Shown: in pieces, positions 9,901 through 23,400 of the stretch
Layout: each line of letters begins with the position of its first letter
Numbering within the stretch: position 1 is the first letter of the stretch
Assembly: GCA_009667805.1 (NCBI GenBank)
Contig: CM019069.1
Coordinates: 61,931,422 to 61,995,421, forward strand
Reading direction: 5' to 3'
Source: Leptobrachium leishanense
Lineage: Eukaryota > Chordata > Amphibia > Anura > Megophryidae
DNA: 64,000 nucleotides
Notes under the pieces: generated by a model
Told to the model about the DNA's origin: nothing
Seen by the model: the letters and a program-made list of their open reading frames with translations, nothing else
Databases searched by the model: none
Position numbers and translations under genes: made by a program

Positions 9901-12900
9901 ATGGAAGTTGTGCATCTTCCAACCAGCATAGTTGCGGAGCACAAACATTTATTGTAATATTTTGTGAGGACGAGGGCAATGTAGGCAATAAATTGTGGTC
10001 TGTAAGATTTTCTCACAAGCAGGTTTTGTGTTTTTAAATTTTCTGAGAAAATAACATAAAGACCAGAACACATTTTAATTGGTATTCAACATCAACTGAC
10101 TAGAATATTTGGGGAATACTGCAGGGTTGAAAGCAACAACTTAGTGAAGGCCAAGAGATTTCTGGCAAGTGTAGACATACAATTCAGGGAAAGAGATTGT
10201 GACTTTGTAGGTTTTGGGGAATTGTAGCACAGTGGTAAGTAAAACTAAACTTTTATATCCAAAGAATATACAGGATCCATAGGTATTGAAATTTTACACA
10301 TTTTCTACAAGAAAAATGTAAGAACCAAAAACGTTTTTTGATAATTAACTACGTATGGACACATTTTTTTTTTTTTTTTTTAATTTTTATTATATATATG
10401 CAAATCAGTCAGCAGTATATTATTATTATTATTATTCTTTATTTATAAAGCGCCAGCATATTCCGCAGCGCTGTACAATAAGCACAGTATAGACAGGGTT
10501 ACAATACATTGAACAACATTTGACAAACAGTACAGGAGGAGATGAGGGCCCTATTCCCGTAGGAACTTACAATCTAGGAGGGTTGGGGTTGGAAACAGGA
10601 GGAGAGGACTGTAAGGTGAGAGTGATTGATGGTTGCGTCAGTGAGTTGGGTGGTAGGCTTCCCTAAATAGGAACGTTTTAAGGGAGCGTTTGAAGGAAGA
10701 GAAGTTAGGTGAAAGTCTGACAGTACGAGGGAGAGCGTTCCAGAGAGTGGGGACTGCGCGTGAGAAATCCTGCAGTCTATCATAGGAAGAGGTGATGCGG
10801 GGAGAAGCTAGTCGCAGGTCACTGTTTGACCTTAGGGAGCGGGCCGGGGTGTATTTGGTGATTAGTGAGGACAGGTAGTGGGGAGCTGAGTTAGTGAGGG
10901 TTTTGTAGGTAAGGATAAGGATTTTGAACTTAATTCTGCAGTGGATGGGGAGCCAGTGAAGGGACTCGCAGAGGGGAGCGGCAGAGACAGAGCAGCGGGT
11001 GAGGTGAATTAGCCTGGCGGAGGCGTTCAGGATGGATTGTAGGGGGGAGAGGTGGGACAGAGGGAGGCCAGATAAGAGATTATTGCAATAGTCGAGTCGG
11101 GAGATTACCAGGGCGTGTATGAGTTGTTTTGTCGTGACAGCAGTAAGAAATGGCCGAATTCGGAAATATTACGCAGTTGGTATCGGCAGGAGGAGGAAAG
11201 AGACTTGATGTGGGGGATGAAGGAAAGAGCAGAGTCAAGTGTAACTCCAAGACAGCGAACTTGGTTTGATGGGGAAATGGTGATACCCTCCACCGTGATA
11301 GAGAAGTCAGGAGGTGGGGAGGCATTGGAGGGAGGAATAAGTAGGAGTTCAGTCTTTGACATGTTGATCTTTAGGTGGTGGGAGGCCATCCAGGAGGAGA
11401 TGCCAGATAAACAGTCACTGACTTTTGAAAGGACAGGGGGAGAGAGATCAGGGGTAGAGAGGTAGATCTGAGTGTCATCAGCGTAGAGGTGGTAATTGAA
11501 GCCAAAGCTGTTGATGATTTTGCCCAGGGAGGAGGTGTAGATGGAAAAGAGCAGAGGACCAAGGACAGAGCCTTGAGGTACACCAACAGATAGAGGCAAT
11601 GAGGAGGAGGAGTTTCCAGCAAAGGACACACAGAAGGACCTGTTGGATAAATAGGATTCGACCCAAGCGAGTGCTGTGTCACCGAGACCCAGAGAGTTGA
11701 GGGTCTGTAGAAGGAGGGGGTGGTCAACAGTGTCAAAAGCAGCCGAGAGGTCGAGCAGGATGAGAATAGAATAGTGGCCGTGTTTTGTAGCAGTTAGGAG
11801 GTCGTTGGTGACTTTGGTGAGGGCAGTTTCAGTTGAGTGTAGGGGACGGAAGCCAGATTGCAGGGGGTCAAGTAGGGAATTGGAGGACAGGAAGAGGGAG
11901 AGGCGGTTGAAGACTAGTTTTTCTAAGAGCTTTGATGTGAAGGGAAGCAGGGATACAGGGCGGTAGTTGGATGGAGAGTTGGGATCGAGGGATGGTTTCT
12001 TTAGTAAAGGGGTAACTAGCGCGTGTTTGAAGGCGGATGGAAAGGAGCCAGTGGAGAGAGATAGGTTGAAGATGTGTGTGAGAGCAGGGGTGAGGGAGGA
12101 GGAGAGGGGAGGAATTAGATGTGAGGGAATGGGGTCGAGCGGGCATGTGGTGAGATGTGAGGAGGACAATAAGGAATTGACTTCCTCCTCAGTGGCTGGG
12201 ACGAAGCGACAGAGGGTGGCAGAGGGGACCTCTGGGAGTGGAGGTGGCAGATAACTATCTTGTGTTGGGATGTTGCTTCTGATATTTAGAGTTTTACTGA
12301 GGAAGTAGTCTGCCAGGTCTTGAGCGCTGAAGGCAGCTGTGGGGGGAGGTGTAGGTGGGTAGAGGAGGGTGTTGAAGGTGGACCAGAGCCGTTTAGGGTT
12401 GGAGGACAGCATAGATATAAGAGATGAGAAGAAGGATTGTTTGGCCAAGTGGAGGGCAGAGGTGTATGACCGGAGAATAAACTTGAAGTGAACAAAATCA
12501 GCTTCAGAGCGGGATTTCCTCCAGGCACGCTCTGCAGTGCGGGAGCATCTTTGCAGGTAGCGTGTCTGGAGGGTGTGCCAGGGCTGAAGTTGGTGGCGTG
12601 GGGCCTTACAGAGTCGAAGAGGAGCAAGAGTGTCTAGAGCAGAGATAAGAGTAGTGTTGTAGTGATTAGTGGCAGCATCAGGGCAGGTGAAGGATGAGGT
12701 ATGAGGGAGGTGGTGAAGTAGGTTGGAGAATTGATGGGGGTCCACAGCATGTAGATTTCTGCGAGTGTGTGTGCGGGGTGGGGGAGCAGGGTGTTTAGGA
12801 AGTCCAGATAGGTTGAAAGAGAGAAGGTGGTGGTCAGAGATGGGGAAAGGGCGACAGTTGAACTCAGAAATGGAGCAGAGGTTGGAAAAGACAAGGTCAA

Positions 12901-14403
12901 TAGCGTGACCATCGCGGTGGGTAAGGAGGAGGGAGGATTGTGTGAGTCCAAGGGAGGACGTGAGTGAAAGAAGTTTGGAGGCAGCAGGGGCGGAAGGATC
13001 ATCAATGGGAATGTTGAAGTCCCCGAGAATTAGGCATGGAAGATTAGAAGACAGGAAGTGAGAAAGCCAGGTAGCAAAGTGGTCAAAGAACTGGGAGGTT
13101 GGTCCCGGTGGGCGGTAGATGACTGCCACCCTGAGAGCCAGAGGAGAGAACAGGCGGATGCAGTGTGTCTCGAAGGAGGAGAAGGAGAGGGATGGGGGTG
13201 GAGGGAGATGCTGGTAGGTGCAGGTGGGAGAGAGCAGGATTCCGACCCCGCCACCATGTCTCTCACCCGGTCTGGGGGTATGGCTCAAGTGTAGACCTCC
13301 ATGTGAGAGAGCAGCAACGGAGGCCGTGTCTGAGGGAGTTAGCCAGGTTTCAGTTAAAGCTAGGAGGTTGAAGGAGTTTGAAAGGAAGATGTCATGGACG
13401 GCTGTGAGTTTGTTGCACACAGAGCGAGCGTTCCAGAGGGCGCAGGAGAAAGAGGACAGGCGCTGAGGGATTATGGGAATGAGGTTGCTGGGCTTGCAGG
13501 GAGGTGATTTATGTGCGATGGAGATAGGATGAGAGTGAAGTATTGGATGTGTTGTGGGGCCAGGGTTAGGAGATATGTCACCTGAATAGAGTAACAGCAG
13601 GAGGGTGAGAAAGAGAAGGTGGGAATGGGATTTGTGAGAGTGATTGGCAGCACGAGAGTTAGAGGGAGACCATGTTCTGAGGAAACAAAGGAGCTCATGT
13701 GAGGCCATCATGTGGGACGAGAGGAGGGAGGGAGAGATGCAGATAGTGTAGGGGTCGGTGGTAGAGGGGCAGGAGTTCCATTTAAGGAGAAAGGTAGAAG
13801 TAAAGAGCAGAAGCGTGAGAGAAAGCATGATATAGACGTGCGTTTACCCAGAGTAAAATTGGGCCTTGCAGTTCCTTCCTCCAGTCCCGCAACTCCAGGA
13901 ATCAACTCTGCGCGTCCACTTAAGAATGCCACTTGGGGATGTCACAAGAGCCAAGGCTCAGTGGAGCTGGTCTTAAATGTTATAAAGGGCGTACTGTTTA
14001 CTTTTTAACTGCCTAAATGCAAACACCTGAAGCTGGATGGGCTGTGTCAATAGGGCAGGAGATTCACATGCTAATTAGCAAAGCAAATGGTGGAGAAAAA
14101 CAAAAATAAATAAAAAAACAGAAAAAAAACAAGGAAACATTATAATGTGGGTGCCTGCGAATACTGGGTGATGGGGGTCCTACCAGCAAAAGTACCAGTA
14201 TAAAGATGTCAACGGCCACGCAGGACCGAACAAAATCAATACAACAAAATATCTCAAAATGGGAAGAGGGGGGGGGGGAAAGGGTGAGCGAGACAGGGCG
14301 TCTAAGGGGGAGATTCAAAAAAAAAAAAAAAAAAAAAAAAACGAGTCCGACATTGGGGCACCAGGAAAAGCAAAGGAAGAGAAAAAAGGATAAAAAATAA
14401 ATA

Positions 14404-14435
<32 letters not shown>

Positions 14436-17400
14436 TAAAAAAAAAAGGGGGAAGACAAACAAAAGTTAAAGGACAACCCATTTAACGAGTGGCTTTCCCG
14501 GCTCGCCCCGTCATCTCATAAGAGGCCGGGGGCCATGAAAGAGGCCACAGGGTCGGGAGACCTGGGGCCGAGCGGGCGGCCAGAGCCTAGGTTGCCACCC
14601 TAGCGGCTCGCCCAGGATACTACCCAATGTCCCAAAAAAAAAAAAAACACAGGTGAGAGAAAACAGTTCTGATGCTCCGTCAGACAAACCGTAGGTCCCA
14701 ATTCTTAGCAAGTAAGTCTGCATGTTCACTCGGATGAACATAGACAAAAAAAAAAAAAAAAAAGGGAAATATATAAGCAGGGTATATCTTCAGGTGGGGG
14801 GGGGGTAAACACTCAGCTACCGATGAAAAGGGGGTTTCCAATAAGGGGTGAGACACATCTGGAGAGGGGATTTGAAAAAAGGCTTTGTGAGGAAGGTGTC
14901 ATTAACCAGGGATCCAAAGGTGGTGCCATCCATCTCAGCCATTGTCCAGGGAAAAAGTAGGACAACCGGGATCCTGCGGTGAGCTGGACGGTTCCTGAGG
15001 AGGAGCCGCGAGTCCCAGCGCCTTGACAATGGCCCGCGCCTCATCCTTTGTCATCGCCGTGTAGGTCTTACTCTCATGAGACACGATCAAGGAACCCGTG
15101 GCCCCCCAGCGGTATCGGACCCCGCGATCCCGGAGTATGGCGGTGACATCCTGGAAACTTCTTCGGGCCGCCAGGGCCAGAAATGGTAAATCCCGATAGA
15201 GGGTGATATGGGCAGAGGCGTAGTTGACCTTATATGTAGGGCCAGCTGCAGCAAGAATCCGGTTACGAAGATCAAGATCCCCGATGACCAGGATGACATC
15301 TCGAGGTGCCCCCACCGGTGCAGCGGCCGCCTTCCGGATGCGCAGGGCCGAGAACAGTCCCGGGGACGGCGAGGTGCCCCGTGTCGACAGACTCCGGGAT
15401 ACCACGGAGACGGATGTTCCTGCGTCGATGGCGGGACTCCAGGGCCAGCACCGCAGAGTGAAGATGGGCGACTTGCGTCTGCAGGTCAGCTACTCTGGCA
15501 TCTGTGCCAACTAATGCTGTCGCCGCCTCCCGAGAACGAACCTCCACATCAAAAACGCGAGTCTGCAGGGATTCCACTGCCGAGCTCAGTTCCCGTAGGT
15601 CGCTGCGCCAGAGGCCTCTGAATTCGTCCATCACCCTCTGCAGGTCAGTGAGGGTGAGCGGCTGGGCCTGTGGAACCGTCGCACTCACGTGTGTCTCCCG
15701 GGACGGAGGCCGAGTAGAGCACTCAGATGAGCCAGCTCGGGAAGGGGTCCTCTCACGACGGCCGCCCTCCTCTCCACCTCCCCTCACTCCCAGTGAGATC
15801 CTGATGTCTGGGATTCCACACTCCTCCGAGGTGGTCGATTTCTGGGATTTCTTGCCCATGAGGAGATCACTGCAGCGCAGTGGTCAGTGCTCGGGGAGGA
15901 AAGCACAGGCCTCAAAATGGCCACCGGCTGAGAAGGCAAACACCTCCGTTTCACAGTGTCGTGGCACAGGTAGTCCGATCCGGTACAGTCAGCAGGGTGT
16001 CCGAGGAGAGTGTGTCGATTTCGGGTCGTCAGGACAGCCACAATCACCCCAAATTTAGTGTTGTGGCCTGGAGCTCAGCTAAATGGCGTCTGCTCTCCTC
16101 GGCGTCCAGACACGCCCCCGTATGGACACATTTTATGTTCTAGTTCAATAGTCTATTTGTCTATATATGTATACACACCATAATATATATATAATAAACG
16201 TTAAATAAGTGCAGACTCCTGTGTGTAAGCTGTCACTTGTAAACCGGATGAGACGTAGAAAGGTTTTCCATGTTTTATTATTCCGATTTTGATATCACCA
16301 ACCTGACCAAGGTCGATTCCAGGGTTTATACTTTGTCCGACATCAACAACAATATCAGTACGAAGGTTCTATTAGTAGAAGAAAAAGATATCAGGACCCT
16401 GTGAATATTAACATTTCATAATCTGCATTCAGAAAAGATTTCAACAAGATTCCTTTTTTAAACTAGCCTCATGATAAATGGTTGTAAACTAATTAATTAC
16501 CTTGTGTGCTCCAGTCAGACAGTCCAATTCAATCTCAGAACATGCTGCTCCAAATAGATAATAAGGCCCAGCATGACCTTCTCCCTTCTCCCAATCCATG
16601 TAAGTGTTATATCCGCTAAACAGGAAAAATTGAGCGTTACATGTTTTCCATGTTGTAATTTAGAACATTTTGAACAGGGGTAGACTAAGCAGTTCCCGAT
16701 TCTTCAAAAATAAAAGTCTGAATTGAATATGCACAAAATAAAAAAAAAATCCTTTTAAAATGTGCCCATTTCAATGGAAGCAGTTCATGAGCATGTAGCA
16801 GGATTCTGCAAAACCACTTTTTCTTTTAAAGCACACATTCAGTAATTGAGTTTCACTCACATTAAATGGAGATGTGATCAATTTGGCCCAGGCATCTGGA
16901 AGACTATAGGGGCCCTCCCCATATGTTTATATTGAAGATAGAATTTAAAATTACTCCCGAAATGAAACTACACTACCATGAGGAATTTGTGCAGATGCAT
17001 AGATCCTAATCTACAGAAATAAAGCTGCTCCCTACTTTGCCAATGCAAACCTTTAGTAGGGATGCACCAATACCCCCTTGCATTTTCACTGCAAGGACCT
17101 CTGTCTTTGTGTACTACAGTGTAACTGATAATGTGATCACAAGTCAACAGACACCTTGTTATAATCATGTTCAGTAAAATTTGATGATTTGAGCTTTTTT
17201 TACCAAGTTTGACACAACCAGCCAATAATATTTTTTGTTATGTCTTTTAATCTCCAGTTCATAAAGACAAATATGCAATACAACATAATATCCCTCCCAT
17301 TGATATGATTGGAATATCAGACAAGTGGCCACTCACTTGCGGACAGACGAGTGTTCACATGTAAGTGGTCACTTATCTTATATTTCATTCACGTCACTGG

Positions 17401-20400
17401 GATATAATTAAAAGTATTACCCGATCATCGGTTTTGTGTATATTACCAGGGGCAGACTGACCCATCGGGTGTGTCCGAATGCGGGGTTAAAATTTACCAA
17501 TTAATCCCTCTAGTGTACAGAGGTGCGTGGAGAGTCATGGGGATTCCCCACCTAGTGCAGATGACACTCCACACACACATCCTGTCCATGTTCTGTGCCG
17601 ATCTGGCTCCAGGCAGGGGCTTCAGTCACAGTAGTCTGGCATCCTGGATGTCAGCCCTCACTGTGGGACTGCCCCCTGGCTGCAGAAGCCATGAAATCTG
17701 TAGTACTAAAAAAATATAAAATAAAAAAAATCCTTTTTTGTTCTAAAGCATCACCATGGTCTACTTTTGAATTATAAAGTAAACAATGGTGCTTCAATTA
17801 CCTCACCTTCTCATTTCCCATGCCGGGAGCAAGCATAGAGGCGATGGCACAGTGTGTTATTACAAACTGTTCCATCAAAAGAAGCTGTGAGGAAAGGTGG
17901 TGGTCCTGCGGATCACGTGATCTCCATGATGTTTGCACCACAAGGTCAAGTAAGGAGTCATTGGACTGGTCAGGATCTCATCTTTCCAGTGATACCAAAC
18001 ATGACTACGCAAGAAAAAATATATATTCTAGAATATAGAATATTGGTCTCCCCTTCTAAAGACAACAATGCCGCTGTACTTTTTTTAAAATATATTTTAA
18101 CCCCTTAGAGACCGGGCGGTTTTACACAAATCCATCCTTTAGTGACCGCTGCTGTTTTTACGTTTCTGCGCTGTTAGTGTTTAGGTCAAATTTTCCTCTT
18201 ACTCGTTTATTCAACCCACACATATTATACGCCCTTTTTCACGCCATTAAATGGACTTTCTAGAAATACCATTATTTCCATCATATCCAATAATTTACTA
18301 TAAAAAAATATGAAATATGATGAAAAAATGGTAAAAACACACTTTTTCGTAATTTAATCCCCAAAATCTACAACCACCAATAAAGACCCCAGCTAAATAG
18401 TTTCAAAATTTTATCCCGAGAATAGAAATACCCAATTTTTACATGTTTTTGCCTCTTAACCCTTTCACTGCTGAGTCAGTTCACCTATGTCTGCTGCGCT
18501 CATTCTGACCATTTTGTGCTAATTATTTTGAGATGACAGCCTAGGTCCTATTTAATTAAACCCCCCCTAGACAAAAAAATTTAAAAAAAAAAAACATTTT
18601 TTTATTTAATTTTTTTATTATTATTTTTATTATTTATTTATTTTTCTTTATTTTTTTTTGGTTTGGCCTTTCAAATGATGTCAAATATGACCATCTAGCT
18701 GCCATGGATCGGGAGATAAGGGGATCCTTAGGATCCCCTTATCTCTACATGGCAGCTAGACAGTTAACTGGCCCACTGACATCCTCACACATATGGTGAG
18801 GTTGTCAGTGGGTGGGGGGGACCTGGAAGCTTGGCTGACATCCAAGATGTCAGCCCCCCTCCAGGTTCGAATCGCGTTTTGCGCCAATTTGCTCCGAAAC
18901 GTGATTCAGCGGTGAAACGGTTAATGCCTTAACGAGACTCTCCCCTTTTCAGCAGTGCAAAAATCATCTCCCTAGCTTCAATGGTTGGGGAGATAGAGGG
19001 CTCCGAAGGAGCCCCCCTCCCCTCCATTGATTTGCATGGGGACGCCTGCTGATGACGTCACCACGCAGCGTGGCGACGTCATCAGCCTCGCCTGCCCATG
19101 TAAATCACATGGGCAGGCTTCCTCCCTGCCAGATTGCCGAGGGATCCAGCGAAGGAGGTGAGTATCGGACGGGGGATTAGGGGATTAGGTGCCGCTGACG
19201 TACCCTGTACGTCCGCAGGTCTAAGGGAGACCCGTGGACATGATGTACAGGCAGGGCCGCCATCAGGGCATTACGCCCAATGCTGCCGTAAGGGGCCCGG
19301 GCCCGGTGGGGGGATCCCGGGCCCCCGACGGCAGCGGCGTCGCCCTTTAACAGCTCCGGTATCGGACTCGATGAGTCCGAATCCGGAGCTGTGTCCCTGC
19401 TGCTGCTGCAGGAGCCGGAGGAGACACCGTGTCTCCTCCGGCTCCTAGCAGCTTCACTTCCTGGCTGGGCGGGGCCAAGCAGCGTGTGAGGGGCCTCCCA
19501 AGCACGTTGCTTTGGCTCCGCCCCTCCACTCAGTGAAGCTGCGTGTCAGAGCTGGAGGGACCAGGAAGAAGACAGAAGAAAAGAAGAGAAGAAGATTAAA
19601 GAAAAGGTGAAGAAAAGAAGAGCTGAAGAGCAGAAGACAGAAGAAAAGAAGATAGAAGACAGCGAGTGGTGAGCCAGGGCCCAGACCCAGGGCCCAGACC
19701 CCAGGGCCCAGAACCCTAGGCCCAAACCCAGGGCCCAGACCCCAAGGCCCAGGACCCCAAGGCCCAGACCCTAAGGCCAGGGCCCAGACACTAGGGCCCA
19801 GGGCCCAGACCCTTAGGCCCAGACCCCAGGGCCCAGACCCCAAGGCCCAGACCCTGGGCCCAGACCCCGGGCCCAGATCCCTAGGCCCAAACCCAGGGCC
19901 TAGACCCAAACCCAGGGCCCAGACCCCAAGGCCCAGACCCTAAGGCCCAGACCCAGGGCCCAGACCCCTAGGCCAAACCCAGGGCCCAGACCCCAGGGCC
20001 CAGGACCCAGACCCCAAGGCCCAGACCCCAAAGCCCAAACCCAGGGCCCAGACCCTAGGGCCCAGACCCCAAGGCCCAGACCCCAAAGCCCAAACCCAGG
20101 GCCCAGACCCTAAGGCCCAGACCCAAGGCCCAAACCCAGGGACCAGACCCCAAGGCCCAGGGCCCAGACCCTAGGGCCCAGACCCTGGGCCCAAGGCCCA
20201 GACCCAGGGCCCAGACCCTGGGCCCAGACCCCAGGGCCCAGACCCCAAGGCCCAGACCCTAAGGCCCAGACCCCTAGGCACAAACCCAGGGCCCAGACCC
20301 CAAGGCCCAGGACCCAGAACCCAAGGCCCAGGGCCCAGACCCTATGGCCCAGACCCAGGGCAAATGCCCAGGGTCCAGACCCCAAGACCCAAACCCAGGG

Positions 20401-23400
20401 CCCAGACCCTATGGCCCAGGGCAAAGGCCCAGGGCCCAGACCCCTAGGCCCAAACCCAGGGCTCAGGACCCAGACCCTAAGGCCCAGACCCCAAAGCCCA
20501 GACCCAGGGCCCAGACCCCAAGGCCCAGACCCAGGGCCCAGACACTAGGGCCCAGACCCTAAGGCCCAGACCCAGGGCCCAGACCCTAGGGCCCAGACCC
20601 CAGGGCCCAGACCCCAGACCCAGGGCCCAGACCCCCTAGGCCCAAACCCAGGGCCCAGACCCCTAGGCCCAAACCCAGGGCCCAGACTCCTAGGCCCAAA
20701 CCCAGGGCCCAGACCCCAAGGCCCAGACCCAAGGCCCAGACCCCCTAGGCCCAAACCCAGGGCCCAGACCCTAAGGCCCAGACCCAGGGCCCAGACCCAC
20801 TAGGCCCAAACCCAGGGCCCAGACCCTAAGACCCAGGGCCCAGACCCCTAGGCCCAAACCCTGGGCCCAGACCCTGGGCCCAGACCCCTAGGCCAAACCC
20901 AGGGCCCAGACCCCAGGGCCCAGAACCTAAGGCCCAGACCCAGGGCCCAGACCCAGGGCCCAGACCCCAAGGCCAAGACCCCAAAGCCCAAATACAGACC
21001 CAGGGCCCAGACCCTAGGGTCCAGACCCCATACCCAGGGCCCAGACCCCAAGGCCCAGACCCCAAGGCCCAGACCCAGGGCCCAGACCCCAAGGCCCAGA
21101 CCCAAGGCCCAGAACCTGGGCCCAGACCCCAAGGCCCAAACCCAGGGCCCAAACCCCTAGGCCCAGACCCCTAGGCCCAAACCCAGGGCCCAGACCCCAA
21201 GGCCCAAACCCAGGGCCCAGACCCCAAGGCCCAAGACCCAGACCCTAAGGCCCAGACCCCAAGACCCAGAGCCCAGACCCCAAAGCCCAAACCCTAGGCC
21301 CAGACCGCAGGGCCCAGACCCCAAGGCCCAAAACCCAGGGCCCAGACCCCAGGGCCCAGACCAAGGCCCAAAACCCAGGGCCCAGACCCCAGAGCCCAGA
21401 CCAAGGCCCAGACCCCAAGGCCCAGACCCAGGGCCTAGACCCCAAGGCCCAGAGACCAGGGCCCAGGCTAGACCCCAGGGACCAGACCCCAGGCCAGACC
21501 CAGGGACCAGGCCCAGACCTCAGGGCCCAGACCTCAGGGACCAGACCTCAGGGACCAGACCCCAAGGCCCAGTCCCAGGGACCAGACCCAGGGCCCAGGC
21601 CCAGACCCAGACCCAAAGGCCATCATACACAGCCCGTTTCTGTGAGATTTATTGCTGTGGATTCTGTGATACGTTCAGACACACCGCTCATTACTGTGAG
21701 TTTTATTGCTGTGGATACTGTGATAAGCTAATACACACTGTACATTACTGGGAGTTTTATTGCTGTGGTGCTATGTTATGTCCTTTTTTTTTTGAAGAGG
21801 GAGAAAAGCTGTTAGAGGTTGAGGGGGCCCTGGGGGGCCCCATCGTGAGGTTTAGTAAGGGGCCCCATCATTTCTGATGGCTGCCCTGCATACAGGGTAC
21901 GTCAGCGGTCCTTAAGGGGTTAATATTTCAAATTGAAGACCATTTTATTTAGCTATAGAATTTAAATAAATTTTAAAATACATTTTAAAAATGTACTGTA
22001 TTTTTATACTTTAATACGTTAAATTGTTTAGACGTTTTATTGCTGTGGAGCACTGTAATGTGCAGTGTGTACAGGTGTATCAGTAATGCAAAGTATCTTA
22101 TAAACCTGAAAAGTGATTGGCAGCTTCCCATGTTTGCCACCATGACCTTCTGTGTCGCGGCACAGCATTAGCTGCAATGAGTGGGTGATGGCTGCTGCAG
22201 CAGAGCCGTGGCCATCTGTATGTCTGGAGGGGGGGCACAATGGATCCCCCAATTCACTGGGAGTGGATTTTCTTAACTCCTTAAAATAATTATTTTGAAA
22301 ATTGTTAAGGAATTTATTTCTTTACACAATGTACACTGTGGGTGGGGTTCTGTGTGGCTTTCTGTGGGCCTGGCACATGGGGGGCTCCATGATTTCCTAT
22401 TACCCATTAGATGTCAGTCCACCCTTTTATATTACCCTTTATTATCATCCTATATGCCTTTTCAGATTAGGTCTCATTTCGGTTTCAAACTCCATATTAA
22501 AAAAAGCGGTCCTGAAATCATTACTTGTAGTTTGAAAACTGTCACATGACTTAATAAAGTATCTGTAATTGATATTGTAATTGGTAGTACTTTGAGGGGA
22601 AAAAAATGGAAGAACAGATTTTTTTAAAAAAAAAACAATCTTATTAAAAGTTTGAAAATACATATAAACAAAAGCATAAAATATCACAATTGCTTACTTG
22701 AAGTACCCAGTAGCCGAAAGACTGACTTTTTGCAAGAAAGCTCCCATAACCTGGAAAAAGAAAAAGAAATTGTGGGTTAACAACATAGGTGAACTCGTCC
22801 TGCTTGCCCTACCTTTTAGACCCCTATCTATACTATTTGCAAGTTCCTTATTGGGTTTATGAAAAGAACATGAAATGTGATTGTTGATTAAAACGTGTAT
22901 TAGGAGACATTTATGTGTAGCGCTCACCCCCGGAGGAGCCGCTGAATAAACCTCGGGTTAGTCTCACCGCACTAGGAAATAACTATACACCAGCACTGTT
23001 GTGGATTTTATTTATTATATTCTTTACTGATCCCAATAAAGCAGCATATATTACGCATATACGGTATTTAAATGACAAGAATTCGTAACGCGGGAAAAAC
23101 ACGCGGCGGTAAAAGAAACGGTTAACCCCCTCAGTTCTAGAGTGTAAGTCCCGTGAATAATAGCTCAAAAATATGTATGTGCGTTGTCTAGGGTACCCGG
23201 GTACTGTGTTCAACTGGCCAGTGAATGAAACAAACAATCTTCGACTAGTCACCGTTGGGGCCCTGTGAATTTAAACAATATTGCAGCGTGTGTTTCTGTT
23301 TTGGAACTGCGGCCTGGAGGCCTCTCACCAATCCGATGAACGAAACTGTCCAGCTCTCGATGCCTCGACCACAAGATCTTTTATGCTGTGTACTGGGACT

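Larger units (their letters stand above)
10352..16134 (-). mobile_element. Composite LINE insertion: L1/Tx1-type 5' half and poly(A) end, L2 in the middle
   Basis: A perfect 16-bp direct repeat cgtatggacacatttt flanks the block (10352-10367, 16119-16134). A T tract on the plus strand joins the left copy, so the inserted strand is minus with a 3' poly(A). The empty site TTTT/A fits L1 endonuclease. In order on the minus strand: G-rich 5' start (gggggcgtgtc, 16118), 5' UTR, L1-type ORF1 (15859-14935), a pyrimidine-rich spacer (14934-~14060), L2 ORF2 (13828-10638), the L2 3' tail (~10421) and 38 bp of AT-rich sequence before the poly(A). No L1 ORF2 is present. Either L2 replaced it by insertion plus deletion, or the RNA was chimeric. 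It lies in the AOX intron between E17 and E18. Confidence 0.8.
18101..21919. mobile_element. piggyBac-like TTAA element, inflated by nested insertions
   Basis: TTAA at 18097-18100 and 21920-21923. Ends CCCCTTAGAGACCGG (left) and CCCCTTAAGGACCGC (right, minus strand) are imperfect inverted repeats. It contains a smaller TTAA element (18460-18920) and a hAT-like element (19252-21888). No transposase is visible, so it is non-autonomous. Confidence 0.65.

Noticed and set aside
13058..13466. Plus-strand ORFs over the L2 element
   Set aside because: Shadows of the minus-strand ORF2, without domains.
14206..14400. Lys-rich and Phe-rich ORFs around 14064-14462
   Set aside because: Created by homopolymer and (AAT)n runs in LINE non-coding DNA.
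19454..21445. Gly-Pro-Trp-Leu repeat ORFs on the minus strand
   Set aside because: Products of the GGCCCAGACCC minisatellite; no splice sites, domains or consistent frame.
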